Shown piece by piece: positions 40,344 to 48,660 of a DNA stretch of 49,602 bases. Positions within the stretch are counted from its first letter, which is position 1. Each line of letters begins with the position of its first letter. Location of the stretch: assembly GCA_027618515.1 (NCBI GenBank), contig JAQCEV010000008.1, forward strand, positions 1 through 49,602, in the 5' to 3' direction. The translations under genes and the position numbers were made by a program. Origin of the DNA: Chloroflexota bacterium (GTDB lineage Bacteria; Chloroflexota; Dehalococcoidia; Lucifugimonadales; Australimonadaceae). The notes below the pieces were generated by a model that saw only the letters and a program-made list of their open reading frames with translations, did not search any database and was not told where the DNA came from.

Positions 40344-42740
40344 CTACTGACAGGCCTCGCAGTCTTCAGGGTTCTCCAACGAGCAGGCCAGGGCCTCTGC
40401 GTCCGTGAAGACCTTTTCGCCAGAGGTGGTCAAGGTCGTCTGGAGGATCCGTGTTGCGGGACGGGACCGTAGGTAGTAGGTGGTCTTGATGCCGGTCTTC
40501 CATGCGTAGAGGTACATGGAGGAGAGCTTTCCGATGGTGGGGGCTGCCATGAACAGGTTTAGCGACTGTGATTGGTCGATGAACGGGCCACGGGCGGCGG
40601 CCATGTCGATCAACGCCTTCTGGGGGAGTTCCCAGGCGGTTCTGTAGAGGTCTTTGAGTTCTTGGGGAATCTCGTCGATGTGCTGGATGGAGCCTTCGCC
40701 TGCCTTGATCTGGTTGCGGACGGCTTCGGTCCAGAGGCCAACAGCCTTGAGATCTTCAACTAGGTAGTTGTTGATCTGGAGGAACTCTCCGGAGAGGGTT
40801 TCGCGCTTGAAGAGGTTGGAGACCTGGGGCTCGATGCACTCGTACGCTGCGCTGATGGATGCGATGGTCGCGGTGGGCGCGATGGCGATGAGCAGCGAGT
40901 TGCGCAGGCCGGACTTGGCGATGCGTTCCTTGAGGGCCCCCCACTCGGGCTTAGAGGGCGTTACACCCCAGAAGTCGAACTGGAGGTCACCTTGGGACGC
41001 TCGCGTGTCCTCGTAGGTCTCGTGGGGGCCGTAGGCCTCAGCGAGATCAACGGATGTCGTGAGCGCCCAGTAGTAGATCTCTTCTTGGATGCGCGCGGCC
41101 AGTTCAACCGCCCTTGGGTCGTCGAACGGAAGCCGCATCTTGAACATGACATCTTGGAGGCCCATGACGCCGAGTCCGACTGGACGCCATTTGCTGTTGG
41201 AGTAGCTGGCGGCGTCGGTGGGGTAGAAGTTGATGTCAACGACACGGTCGAGGTAGCGAACCGCGGTTCGGACGACCGTACCCAGCCGGGCGTAGTCCAA
41301 TTTGCCGTTCTCGACGAAGTGGCCAAGGTTGACGGAGCCGAGGTTGCAGACGGCGGTCTCGTCGTTGTTGGTGACTTCGAGGATCTCGGTGCAGAGGTTC
41401 GAGAGGTGGATGACGTTCTCGGGTCTCAGCGTTTGGCTGGACTTACGGTTGGCTGCGTCCTTGAAGGTCATCCAGCCGTTACCGGTCTGTGCCAGCGTGC
41501 GCATCATCTTGGCGTAGAGGTCGCGGGCAGGCATCTGGCGCTCGAACTTACCATCGGCCTCAGCCTGGGTGTAGAGGCGCTCGAATTCGTCGCCGTAGGT
41601 GTCGACCAACTCTGGCATGGTCTTGGGGTCGAAGAGAGACCATTGCTGGTCGTTTTCGACCCGGCTCATGAAGAGGTCAGGCACCCAGTTGGCGAGGTTG
41701 AGGTTGTGGGCACGGCGAGCCTCGTCTCCGGTGTTCTCACGAAGATCGAGGAAGTCCTCAATGTCGTTGTGCCACGTTTCCAGGTATACGCATGCTGCGC
41801 CCTTGCGCTTGCCACCTTGGTTGACCGCCGCGACTGATGAGTCGAGGGTCTTGAGCCAAGGCACGACGCCGTTGGACTGGCCGTTGGTGCCAACGATGAG
41901 GGAGCCCTGCGATCGGACCCGCGAGAAGGACACGCCAATGCCACCAGCGAACTTGGAGAGTTTGGCGATGTCGGTGTACTTGTTGTAGATGGATTCGAGG
42001 TCGTCCTTCGGGGAGTCCAGCAGGTAGCAAGACGACATCTGGGGGTGACGGGTGCCTGAATTGAAGAGCGTTGGCGAGCTCATCATGTAGTCCAGGTGGG
42101 ACATGAGCGTGTAAAGCTCGATCGCTTCGCTAGGCGACTCGGCGAGTCCGCAGGCGACGCGTAGGAAGAAGTACTGCGGAGTCTCAAGGGACTCTCGATT
42201 CTCCGGGTGCTTGAGCAGGTAGCGGTCGTAAAGGGTGCGGACGCCGAAGTACTCGAACAGCTGGTTGCGGTCTGAATCGATGGCATCGTTCAGCTTGCGG
42301 CTGTTCTCGTTGACGAAGGCCGCTACGTGGTCGGCGATGAGGCCAAGGGAATGGCCTGCCTTCACGGACTGGGAGAAGGACTGGATGTCGAGGTTCTGCA
42401 CTTCTTTCTCTACGTAAACGGAGAGAAGACGTGCGGCGAGCTTGGAGTACTGAGGTTCCTCAGCGATGAGTGAGGCAGCCGTTCGGATAGACAACTCGTC
42501 GAGCTCTGAGGTGGTGGCTCCGTCATACAGGCCGCTGATGGTGCGTGTAGCGATCCGTAGAGGATCTACTTCAGTTAGGTCACCAGCTGAGCGTTCGACT
42601 GCGCGGACGATCTTCATGACGTCCGCAGTTTCGAGCGATCCGCTGCGCTTGCGTACTTGCATAGCGGTGGAAGAGGCAGGTGTCTCCTCGACCGGTTGTT
42701 GTGGAACCATCTGGTCAGTTGTTGTCGGCGTGTACGTCAT
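40344..42740 (-). CDS. nrdA: Ribonucleoside-diphosphate reductase class I alpha subunit
   Basis: 798 residues. An N-terminal ATP-cone (VRKRSGSLETADVMKIVRAVER, about 29-50) provides dATP/ATP control. Active-site cysteines: Cys238 (MSSCYLLD), Cys450 in NLCTEI with Asn448 and Glu452, and Cys465 (AVCNLGSVNLG). The C-terminus has the redox-relay pair EDCEACQ. This is a complete class I reductase that reduces ribonucleoside diphosphates with NrdB. The ATG at 42740 follows GAGAGGATC. It has its own sigma-70-type promoter and an NrdR-like box upstream. Confidence 0.96.
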   Translation of the reverse strand: MTYTPTTTDQMVPQQPVEETPASSTAMQVRKRSGSLETADVMKIVRAVERSAGDLTEVDPLRIATRTISGLYDGATTSELDELSIRTAASLIAEEPQYSKLAARLLSVYVEKEVQNLDIQSFSQSVKAGHSLGLIADHVAAFVNENSRKLNDAIDSDRNQLFEYFGVRTLYDRYLLKHPENRESLETPQYFFLRVACGLAESPSEAIELYTLMSHLDYMMSSPTLFNSGTRHPQMSSCYLLDSPKDDLESIYNKYTDIAKLSKFAGGIGVSFSRVRSQGSLIVGTNGQSNGVVPWLKTLDSSVAAVNQGGKRKGAACVYLETWHNDIEDFLDLRENTGDEARRAHNLNLANWVPDLFMSRVENDQQWSLFDPKTMPELVDTYGDEFERLYTQAEADGKFERQMPARDLYAKMMRTLAQTGNGWMTFKDAANRKSSQTLRPENVIHLSNLCTEILEVTNNDETAVCNLGSVNLGHFVENGKLDYARLGTVVRTAVRYLDRVVDINFYPTDAASYSNSKWRPVGLGVMGLQDVMFKMRLPFDDPRAVELAARIQEEIYYWALTTSVDLAEAYGPHETYEDTRASQGDLQFDFWGVTPSKPEWGALKERIAKSGLRNSLLIAIAPTATIASISAAYECIEPQVSNLFKRETLSGEFLQINNYLVEDLKAVGLWTEAVRNQIKAGEGSIQHIDEIPQELKDLYRTAWELPQKALIDMAAARGPFIDQSQSLNLFMAAPTIGKLSSMYLYAWKTGIKTTYYLRSRPATRILQTTLTTSGEKVFTDAEALACSLENPEDCEACQ

Positions 42741-42818
42741 CTAAAAGATCCTCTCACCATCGGACATCAATGCCCGAGCCCGTTTGTCTGCTCTTTATAT
42801 AAGGAGCAACGAGGGCGG

Positions 42819-42847
42819 ATTAGACACCCCTTATCTTGGGGTGTCAA
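42819..42847 (-). promoter_or_regulatory. Sigma-70-type promoter of the nrdAB operon, with operator-like palindrome
   Basis: On the minus strand TTGACA (42847-42842), a 17-base spacer and TCTAAT (42824-42819) form a near-consensus promoter 79 bases upstream of the nrdA start. The spacer is itself an inverted repeat: 8-bp arms 42823-42830 and 42838-42845 overlap both hexamers. Confidence 0.75.
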
Positions 42848-42858
42848 TACGGTTTTCC

Positions 42859-42870
42859 ACAACATATTGT
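42859..42870 (-). promoter_or_regulatory. NrdR-like box upstream of nrdA
   Basis: The 12 bases acaacatattgt resemble the core of the NrdR box (acaCwAtATaTwGtgt). Its centre is about 31 bp, three helical turns, from the centre of the palindrome in the promoter spacer, the usual spacing between paired NrdR boxes, although that palindrome itself is not NrdR-like. Confidence 0.4.
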
Positions 42871-43118
42871 AGCAGTTTGCGTGTTTACCACCAGTTGCGT
42901 CGTCGGCTCAATGCCGCCCTGTACCGCCCTACGGCTTGCTCCAAGCCGCATGTTCATGCACTTAGGAGCGTTGGCGCAACGGGCGGTTGTCAGTGCGGTT
43001 CGGGGTGGCTGGCGCAGGGGAATAACGATGGTCCGTGGGCCGGTGTGAGTGGCAGGGAAGGGGGGGCGTTGGCCGTCGTTGCGCTACGGCGGGCCGTCGT
43101 GGTCGCGTGTGGGGCGCT

Positions 43119-44333
43119 CTAGCCGATCTTGTCGAAGGCGACGTGGACATCGCCGGTGACTCTGGTGAGGAAGCCGGCTTCGCAAGCGGCGAGGTAGTAG
43201 TCCCAGGTCTGGATGAAGTAGTCGTCGTAGCCTTGGGCTCGGACGTCGTCAATCTTGGCCCAGAACCGCTCGCGCCAGAGGTGCAGCGTGGTTGCGTAGT
43301 TCAGTCCAATGTCGTCGGACGAGACGAGGGCGAGCCCCGTGCGTGCGTTGACGCGTTCCATCTCCGCCACGGACGGTAGGACTCCACCAGGGAAGATGTA
43401 CTTCTGTACCCAGTTGATCCCGGTCTTCTGGGCTTCGAATGCACTGTCAGGAACCGTGATGACTTGCATGGCCAGGCGTCCGCCAGGTTTGAGGACCGAC
43501 GAGCATTTATGGAAGAACGTTTCGAAGTACTCGACGCCTACGGCTTCGAACATTTCGATTGACACGATCTTGTCGTACACACCGGTGACGTCGCGGTAAT
43601 CGGAGAGTTGAACGTCGATCAGGTCGGCAAGGCCTGCTGCCTTGATACGTGCAACGGCTAGGTCGAATTGTTCCTTGGATATGGTCACGGTGGTGACGTG
43701 GCACCCGTAGGTGCTGGCGGCGAACATGGCGAAGCCGCCCCATCCGGTGCCGATCTCGAGGAGGCGATCATCTTTAGATACTTTGGCGAGCTCGCAGAGG
43801 CGCCTGTATTTGTTGGCTTGGGCGTCTTCTAGGGTTTCGTTGTCACCTTGGAAGACGGCGCTGGAATAGGTCATGGTGTCGTCGAGGAAGAGCTTGAAGA
43901 AATCGTTGCCTAGGTCGTAGTGGGCGTGGATGTTCTCTTTGCTGCCTTCGAGGGTGTTGATGCGATTCCGGTGGAGCTTGATGTTCTTGGTGCGCGATAT
44001 CGCGCGCAAGACCCCTTTGTTAAGGTCGATGGCCTTCCTGTTCTCAATGGCGAGTGAAAGAAGGGCGACTATGTCGGGAGAATCACACAGGCCTGTCTGG
44101 TAGGCTTCGCCGAAGCCGATCTCGCCGTGGAGCATGAACTTGCGGAAGAAAGCGTTGTCCAGGACGTGGAGCGTTCCTTCGGGCCCTGGTTTGCCCGAGC
44201 TGATGAGCTTGGTTGAGCCGTCAGGGAACTCGATGAGGAGTTTTCCGACTTTGAGAGCGGCGAGGCCTTTCAACAAGACCCCGCGAGCGAATGTATCGCC
44301 GATCGAGCGACCAGCGCTGTTTAGAAAGCCCAT
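43119..44333 (-). CDS. cfa: Cyclopropane-fatty-acyl-phospholipid synthase family methyltransferase
   Basis: 404 residues. The N-terminal domain (1-125) is a CFA lipid-binding region; the catalytic domain carries AHYDLGNDFFKLFLDD, MTYSSAVF and the SAM site LEIGTGWGGFAM, followed by VSIEMFEAVG with the conserved Glu. The enzyme adds a methylene from S-adenosylmethionine across cis double bonds in membrane lipids, or in related enzymes makes methyl-branched chains. Directly upstream on the same strand is an acyl-ACP desaturase-like gene that would make the double bond, a functional pair. The ATG at 44333 has GGTGA 5 bases upstream. Confidence 0.94.
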   Translation of the reverse strand: MGFLNSAGRSIGDTFARGVLLKGLAALKVGKLLIEFPDGSTKLISSGKPGPEGTLHVLDNAFFRKFMLHGEIGFGEAYQTGLCDSPDIVALLSLAIENRKAIDLNKGVLRAISRTKNIKLHRNRINTLEGSKENIHAHYDLGNDFFKLFLDDTMTYSSAVFQGDNETLEDAQANKYRRLCELAKVSKDDRLLEIGTGWGGFAMFAASTYGCHVTTVTISKEQFDLAVARIKAAGLADLIDVQLSDYRDVTGVYDKIVSIEMFEAVGVEYFETFFHKCSSVLKPGGRLAMQVITVPDSAFEAQKTGINWVQKYIFPGGVLPSVAEMERVNARTGLALVSSDDIGLNYATTLHLWRERFWAKIDDVRAQGYDDYFIQTWDYYLAACEAGFLTRVTGDVHVAFDKIG

Positions 44334-44392
44334 CGATTCACCAGTGGTGGGGAGGGTAGTAGGAGCGTTAGACCGCCGAGCGTTTGGTTCCG

Positions 44393-45490
44393 CTAGGCAG
44401 CCGTGTCGCCAGTGACCGACCTGATGTCAATCTTGTTGACGATGAACGTGCGCATCTTGGTGCGGATGCCCTCGTATATGCCCGTGTGGAAGCGAATACC
44501 GCTGTCCGGCTTACCGACCCATTTGGCGGGCATGGGTAGGCCTACTTTTTCTAAAACAGCCTCGCCCAAGAGCCCGTAACCCGCACCGCCGAGCCTGTTC
44601 ATGGCACCACGGACGAACCGAGCGGGGAAAGGCCCAATGGGATATTCACGGGCGACGGCCATTTCAACGAGTAGCATGCCGGAACGTTTGACGTTGCCCG
44701 CGCTCTCGCTGAAGTTACGCACGAGCTCCTTGGCGACGTGGTTGAAGTCGACGTTGAGCCGTTGCATCCAACCGAGGGCGAGCGGACCGCAGTCAGGTAC
44801 CAACTGGGTGCCTGGCATCTGGAAGGTTGAAAGAGTTTTGGCGACGAGTTCGATAAGCTCAGGGTTCTCTTCGACCTGGATGGCGGTCATGCCGCGGTAC
44901 CAGACGGTGTGCAGCGTCTCACGTCGCTTGACCAAGTTGGCGAAGTAGGAAGCTTGAGGAGCCGCAGGCTTCAGGAGCGTGGCAAGGAGTCCGTGCCAGT
45001 TGTCAGTGAGGTATTCCTGAACCGTACCGAAGGTCGTTAGTTCGACAGGGGAGATGCCGCAGCAGTGCTCATAGACACGCGCTTGAAGCTCCCTGATCTG
45101 ACGATCAAGTTCTTCCTCGGTGAAGCCGATGGTCCGCAGCATCATGTAGTAGGGAAGTGTGTGGGTGTATTCGTCAGGCACCCATACTTTTTGGTTGAAA
45201 CGGGTAAGCCAGTTGGCGTTGTACTTGCCCGCGCCTTGCTGGAACACGGCGGCGTAGGAGTCCGTGCCGCTTTCAGTGAGCATGGCGAGCCGAAGCATTT
45301 TGACGAAGTCGTCTTCGGTGATGACTTCCGGCAGGGCTGCAATGACGGCATTGACGTCGAGCTGCTCAGGAACCTGTTCCATGGCTTTGAGGTCAATCAT
45401 CGTGCCGGGTCTGGCGATGATCTGGTCGACCATTGCTTCTAATTTGGGGGCCGCCGTTGCTGGCAAGCTGTAGGTTGAAATGCCACTCAT
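44393..45490 (-). CDS. Acyl-ACP desaturase family (ferritin-like diiron)
   Basis: 365 residues. Diiron ligands align with the plant stearoyl-ACP desaturase set: Glu73 (LTESGTDSY), Glu107-x2-His110 (DEYTHTLPYY), Glu159 (TFGTVQEYLT, followed by WHG) and Glu191-x2-His194 (RRETLHTVWY). The TVQEYLT and DEYTH blocks match the family's SFQERAT and EENRHG. It would introduce a cis double bond in an acyl chain with oxygen and electrons from a ferredoxin or other donor. The cyclopropane synthase gene follows on the same strand, suggesting joint synthesis of a modified fatty acid. The ATG at 45490 has AAGGAG 7 bases upstream. Confidence 0.85.
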   Translation of the reverse strand: MSGISTYSLPATAAPKLEAMVDQIIARPGTMIDLKAMEQVPEQLDVNAVIAALPEVITEDDFVKMLRLAMLTESGTDSYAAVFQQGAGKYNANWLTRFNQKVWVPDEYTHTLPYYMMLRTIGFTEEELDRQIRELQARVYEHCCGISPVELTTFGTVQEYLTDNWHGLLATLLKPAAPQASYFANLVKRRETLHTVWYRGMTAIQVEENPELIELVAKTLSTFQMPGTQLVPDCGPLALGWMQRLNVDFNHVAKELVRNFSESAGNVKRSGMLLVEMAVAREYPIGPFPARFVRGAMNRLGGAGYGLLGEAVLEKVGLPMPAKWVGKPDSGIRFHTGIYEGIRTKMRTFIVNKIDIRSVTGDTAA

Positions 45491-45706
45491 CGGTGTGCTC
45501 CTTCTCTAGGGGATGCTGTATTTGTGCTTTGGAACGGCGGTGTGCCGACGCCTTGCGCCGTGCTGACACTCCAGTCGTACTGGCTTTCACGAGTATATCA
45601 GTGAGGCCCGCTACATCGACCCTAGAGGATGGGAATGCGGTTGTCTACGAAACGAGTGACGAAAATCACACAATTCGCGCCCTTGGCCGATCTCGAGGGA
45701 GGGGAC

Positions 45707-46246
45707 TCAGTGGTCGGATGTTGATGGCGGCGGTGGGTTGGGCCTGCGAATGGCGGGGCCCGCGAAGGTGAGTTCGACGCAGGGCATTCGGTCCATGATG
45801 CTGCGTGCGAGGTAGAACGGTCCCCACCACGGCAGGTGCAGACGGCGGTTGATCTTGATGGCACCGACGAGCCAGCCGAACACGCGTTGTTCAGCTTCCG
45901 GTCGGTTGGCCCAGCGATTCAAGAACGCGAGTAGTGGGCCGGTGCGATCATTTCGGTCGTTTATGACACGGGCGACGGCAGGGATGTCGTAGTAGACGCC
46001 ATGCTCAACGGTGTGGATGGTGACGGTCGGGTTGGCGAGGGCGTTGGCGACGTAATCGCGCTTCCCTGGGTACCCCGAGACGTAGATCCGATTGGGGCCC
46101 GTGGACTGGGCGTTCCACACGAAGGTCGTTTCGGTGGTGCGAGGAGCCCCGGTCCGGCGTCCAACTGTGGTGAAGCGGATGAAGAAGTCACGTGAGAGCG
46201 CGTGCTTTACGTCGTCGGGCAGTGCGGCATGTTGATCGAAAGCCAT
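45707..46246 (-). CDS. DUF385/deazaflavin-dependent nitroreductase-like protein
   Basis: 179 residues with a split-barrel flavin-binding-type fold. FTTVGRRTGAPRTTETTFVW and IYVSGYPGKRDYVANALANPTVTIHT match the DUF385 group, whose members include F420-dependent Ddn nitroreductases. Cofactor (F420 or FMN) cannot be decided. A hydrophobic stretch near 135-150 (INRRLHLPWWGPFYLARSIM) is unusual and may be membrane-associating. The ATG at 46246 has no strong ribosome site. It is downstream, on the minus strand, of the terminator at 46295-46327. Confidence 0.65.
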   Translation of the reverse strand: MAFDQHAALPDDVKHALSRDFFIRFTTVGRRTGAPRTTETTFVWNAQSTGPNRIYVSGYPGKRDYVANALANPTVTIHTVEHGVYYDIPAVARVINDRNDRTGPLLAFLNRWANRPEAEQRVFGWLVGAIKINRRLHLPWWGPFYLARSIMDRMPCVELTFAGPAIRRPNPPPPSTSDH

Positions 46247-46294
46247 TGCTGCTGAGTATAGCGACGCTTAGCGCGGGGCCCGCCCACGCTCAAT

Positions 46295-46327
46295 CAAAAA
46301 AAGCCCCTCTTGTGGGAGAGGGGCTTT
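46295..46327 (-). terminator. Strong intrinsic terminator (minus strand)
   Basis: The 11-bp arms 46300-46310 and 46317-46327 are perfectly complementary with a 6-base loop. The minus strand then reads a run of eight T residues (complement of 46295-46302, the last three within the stem). It ends a transcript that comes from the right, either the MFS message or a separate RNA. Confidence 0.85.
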
Positions 46328-46560
46328 GCGGATACCGAGTTGCGCGAACCCGGGGAAGGTTGAAGCGCACCCTTGCGGGCTTTCCCTCACGTCGCTGTTT
46401 GGCGGAACAACGAATAGACCACTCGCGAGCTCGGCGCTTCAGTAATCACGTTAGTGGTCTGCGATTGCACGGCCATCGGGTTGAACACCAATCGGGCATG
46501 ACGTGTTCACGCGGTGGGGCTGCGGGTTAGCACCCTGCGGTTCCTTCTATTAGGGATAGA
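46328..46560 (-). ncRNA. Possible structured non-coding RNA or long 3' UTR
   Basis: These 230 bases lie between the MFS stop (46588) and a strong terminator and have no supported ORF. Minus-strand secondary structure is visible by eye: an 8-bp helix agaccact/agtggtct (46453-46460 with 46413-46420), a 7-bp helix tgaacac/gtgttca, and a stem tgcgc...gcgca enclosing aacc/ggtt near the 3' end. I compared it with RNase P, tmRNA, SRP and 6S RNA and could not match it to any. It could also be an unusually long, folded 3' UTR. Confidence 0.35.
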
Positions 46561-46587
46561 CATGGACCGAGAAGGACAAAGGGGGCG

Positions 46588-47856
46588 CTATGGCTTTTCG
46601 CGGCGTGGCCGGGCGTCGCGGAGCGCGGGAAAGATGGAACGCAAGGCTATGAGCATGAAAATGCCCGCGATGGCCATGAGGGAAACGGCAAGCCGAGGGC
46701 CGAAGATCTCGGCGACGATTCCCATAACGCTCATGCCGATGGCTTGAAATCCAATGCCGAGGACGATGGCGCCCATGGCTTTTCCTCGTTGGTCAGGTGC
46801 GACTGCTTCGAGGGGAATGACGGGTTGCATGGTGGCAAAACCGGCGAGGCCCGTTCCGGCAAAGAACATGCATACGAATGCCAGGGGGTACCAAGGTGCC
46901 CAGGCGAAGGCGGCTGCGCTGGCCATAAGGATGACTGAACCGCCTATGTACACGTTGCCACGACTGGCAGGTTGGGACCAGGCAAGGAAGATGGCGCCGG
47001 TCAGGGCACCGGCACCTAGGCCGCTTAGCAGTAGGCCGAACCCCAATTCACCTGTGCCAAGGATGTTGCGTGCGATGACGGGAACCATCTGGACGAATGG
47101 CCAGCCCATCATGTTGAAGATGATGGTGACGAGGACTGCACCCAGGAGGACGCGGTTGGTCTTTAGTAAGTAAAGAGAGTCGCGGATCTGGGCGAGGGGC
47201 GAGCCGCGCCCGACGGTGGCAGACGATGCGCGCGGTAGGTTGCGGATGCTGAGCACGAAGGAGAGCGCGCCGACGGTGAGCAAGAGGATCGCGACGTACG
47301 CACCATTGAAGCCGAAGAGGCGCATGACCGCAGTGCCCAGTAGAGGGCCAACCATGTTGGTGCCTGTGACGAGCCCTGCATCCAGCGAGGTGGCGTTGGT
47401 TAGTGCTCGGCCGGTGAAGATGTCGCCGAGCAACGCACGACGGGATGCGTAGTCGATGGCCCAGGTGGTGCCAGTGACGAAGATGGCGATGTACGCGTGC
47501 CAGTACTGCGCGTGCCCGGTGGATAGGAGGATGACCATGGCGGCTGCGGCGATGAGATTGGAGGTTTGGCCTATGGCCATAAGGCGCGGACGACTGAAGC
47601 GGTCGGAGAGGCCGCCGGCGGTGAGGCCGAAGATGAACATGGGGGCGATGCGACTGACACCTACCAGGGCGACCTGGAATTCGGAGTCAGTAAGGGTGAG
47701 CACGAACCAAGATAGAACGGCGAGTTCGGTAGATCGGTAGACGTAGTAGAAGCCACCGAACGCCCATATCTTGCGGAAGGTGGGGTTCGAGAGCGCACTG
47801 AAAGTGCGTCCGAAGGTTCCGGTGGCGGGGGTATGTGGTGGCTCAGGGGTCGTCAA
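46588..47856 (-). CDS. Major facilitator superfamily transporter
   Basis: About 422 residues, twelve hydrophobic helices. The MFS motif A-like loop GGLSDRFSRPRLMAIG follows helix 2, and a second DQRGKAMG loop is between helices in the C-terminal half. Resembles the enterobactin-exporter/DHA-type efflux branch (MFS_3). The substrate is unknown. The N-terminus is uncertain: the frame is open to a GTG at 48012, but that extension is AT-rich and not protein-like. I used a TTG at 47856 just before TTPEPPHTP; no good ribosome site is visible for either. Confidence 0.85.
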   Translation of the reverse strand: MTTPEPPHTPATGTFGRTFSALSNPTFRKIWAFGGFYYVYRSTELAVLSWFVLTLTDSEFQVALVGVSRIAPMFIFGLTAGGLSDRFSRPRLMAIGQTSNLIAAAAMVILLSTGHAQYWHAYIAIFVTGTTWAIDYASRRALLGDIFTGRALTNATSLDAGLVTGTNMVGPLLGTAVMRLFGFNGAYVAILLLTVGALSFVLSIRNLPRASSATVGRGSPLAQIRDSLYLLKTNRVLLGAVLVTIIFNMMGWPFVQMVPVIARNILGTGELGFGLLLSGLGAGALTGAIFLAWSQPASRGNVYIGGSVILMASAAAFAWAPWYPLAFVCMFFAGTGLAGFATMQPVIPLEAVAPDQRGKAMGAIVLGIGFQAIGMSVMGIVAEIFGPRLAVSLMAIAGIFMLIALRSIFPALRDARPRREKP

Positions 47857-48077
47857 GAGTTGGTGCCGTGAGGAGCATTCTATATGGCGCACCGCCGCGT
47901 AGGGGTGGACTCTGGTAGCGATTTCAAATTGTGATTGAACAAATTCTAAGAAACGGTAAAGGCTTATGCATAGGTGTTGCCGTACGGCGTGTAGTTTGCG
48001 GGTGCTGGACACTCCTGAGGGCAGGTTTGTACCATGAGCGGAGGCCCTAGAGGGTCGTTGGCAACGAGGTGAATAGG

Positions 48078-48422
48078 ATGCTGAAGGCGTGCTTGGTGGG
48101 GGCGGCGGTTACGTTGGCGCTGATAGCCATACCGGGGGTCCATCTCATAACGGGACCGCCTTCGGCCTTCATCGGTGGGTACCTGGCGGGGTCGCGAGCA
48201 GAGGCGACCCCAGGCATGGCTTTATTGATCGGGTTGTCTATGGCTGCTCTGCTGGTTGTACCAGTGGCAGGAGTTTTCTTTGCGATGTCCCTGTGCTGGG
48301 GATTTGGCGCCATCGCGGTGCTGGTGGGAACCGGCGCTTTCGTGGTGTGGATCGTGCTGTTAGGGACGTTGGGTGCGTTGATCGGTGGGAACAGCGTGCT
48401 CAAGCAGACCACAGCGGAATAG
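48078..48422 (+). CDS. Small hydrophobic membrane protein, unknown function
   Basis: 114 residues with about four hydrophobic helices (ACLVGAAVTLALIAIPG, ALLIGLSMAALLVVPVAG, FAMSLCWGFGAIAVLVGTG and FVVWIVLLGTLGALIGG). A Gly-rich loop ITGPPSAFIGGYLAGSRAE lies between the first and second, a pattern seen in DUF5518-type proteins, although I cannot confirm that family. Start ATG 48078 was chosen over GTG 48069 because GAGGTG lies 7 bases upstream. Divergent from the MFS gene. Confidence 0.65.
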   Translation: MLKACLVGAAVTLALIAIPGVHLITGPPSAFIGGYLAGSRAEATPGMALLIGLSMAALLVVPVAGVFFAMSLCWGFGAIAVLVGTGAFVVWIVLLGTLGALIGGNSVLKQTTAE

Positions 48423-48601
48423 CGCGTACTCGGACAGCACAAACTCAGTTCTGAAGTGGATCTTGAGCGATTCCGTGGGGATTTCCTGACGGATGCTTGT
48501 TTTGTGCGTTTTCCTCATCACGAGCGGGTGGAAGCATGCGGGTTTTCTGGATTTTGGTCAGAATATTGGCCTAACATCTAGACCTTTATCTAAAAAAAGT
48601 A

Positions 48602-48632
48602 TTGACATTCGTGTAAAACAACCGCTTAATAC
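48602..48632 (+). promoter_or_regulatory. Promoter-like elements upstream of the MBL gene
   Basis: TTGACA at 48602-48607 and CTTAAT at 48625-48630 (spacer 17), or TAATAC at 48627-48632 (spacer 19), in an AT-rich stretch 30-60 bases upstream of the MBL start. A poly-A tract precedes the -35. Confidence 0.55.
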
Positions 48633-48660
48633 CCCGCAACTAACGCCTAGGAGCCCACTC

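Noticed and set aside
42932-42948. 6-bp hairpin between nrdA and cfa as a terminator of cfa.
   Set aside because: Short stem, about 170 bp past the cfa stop and no T-run.
46328-46560. RNase P RNA, tmRNA, SRP RNA or 6S RNA.
   Set aside because: A gagggaaag segment recalls RNase P, but the other conserved blocks are missing and the length before the terminator is too short; no match to the others.
47857-48012. N-terminal extension of the MFS protein from the GTG at 48012.
   Set aside because: AT-rich, not protein-like, ribosome site touching the start codon; more likely the promoter region.
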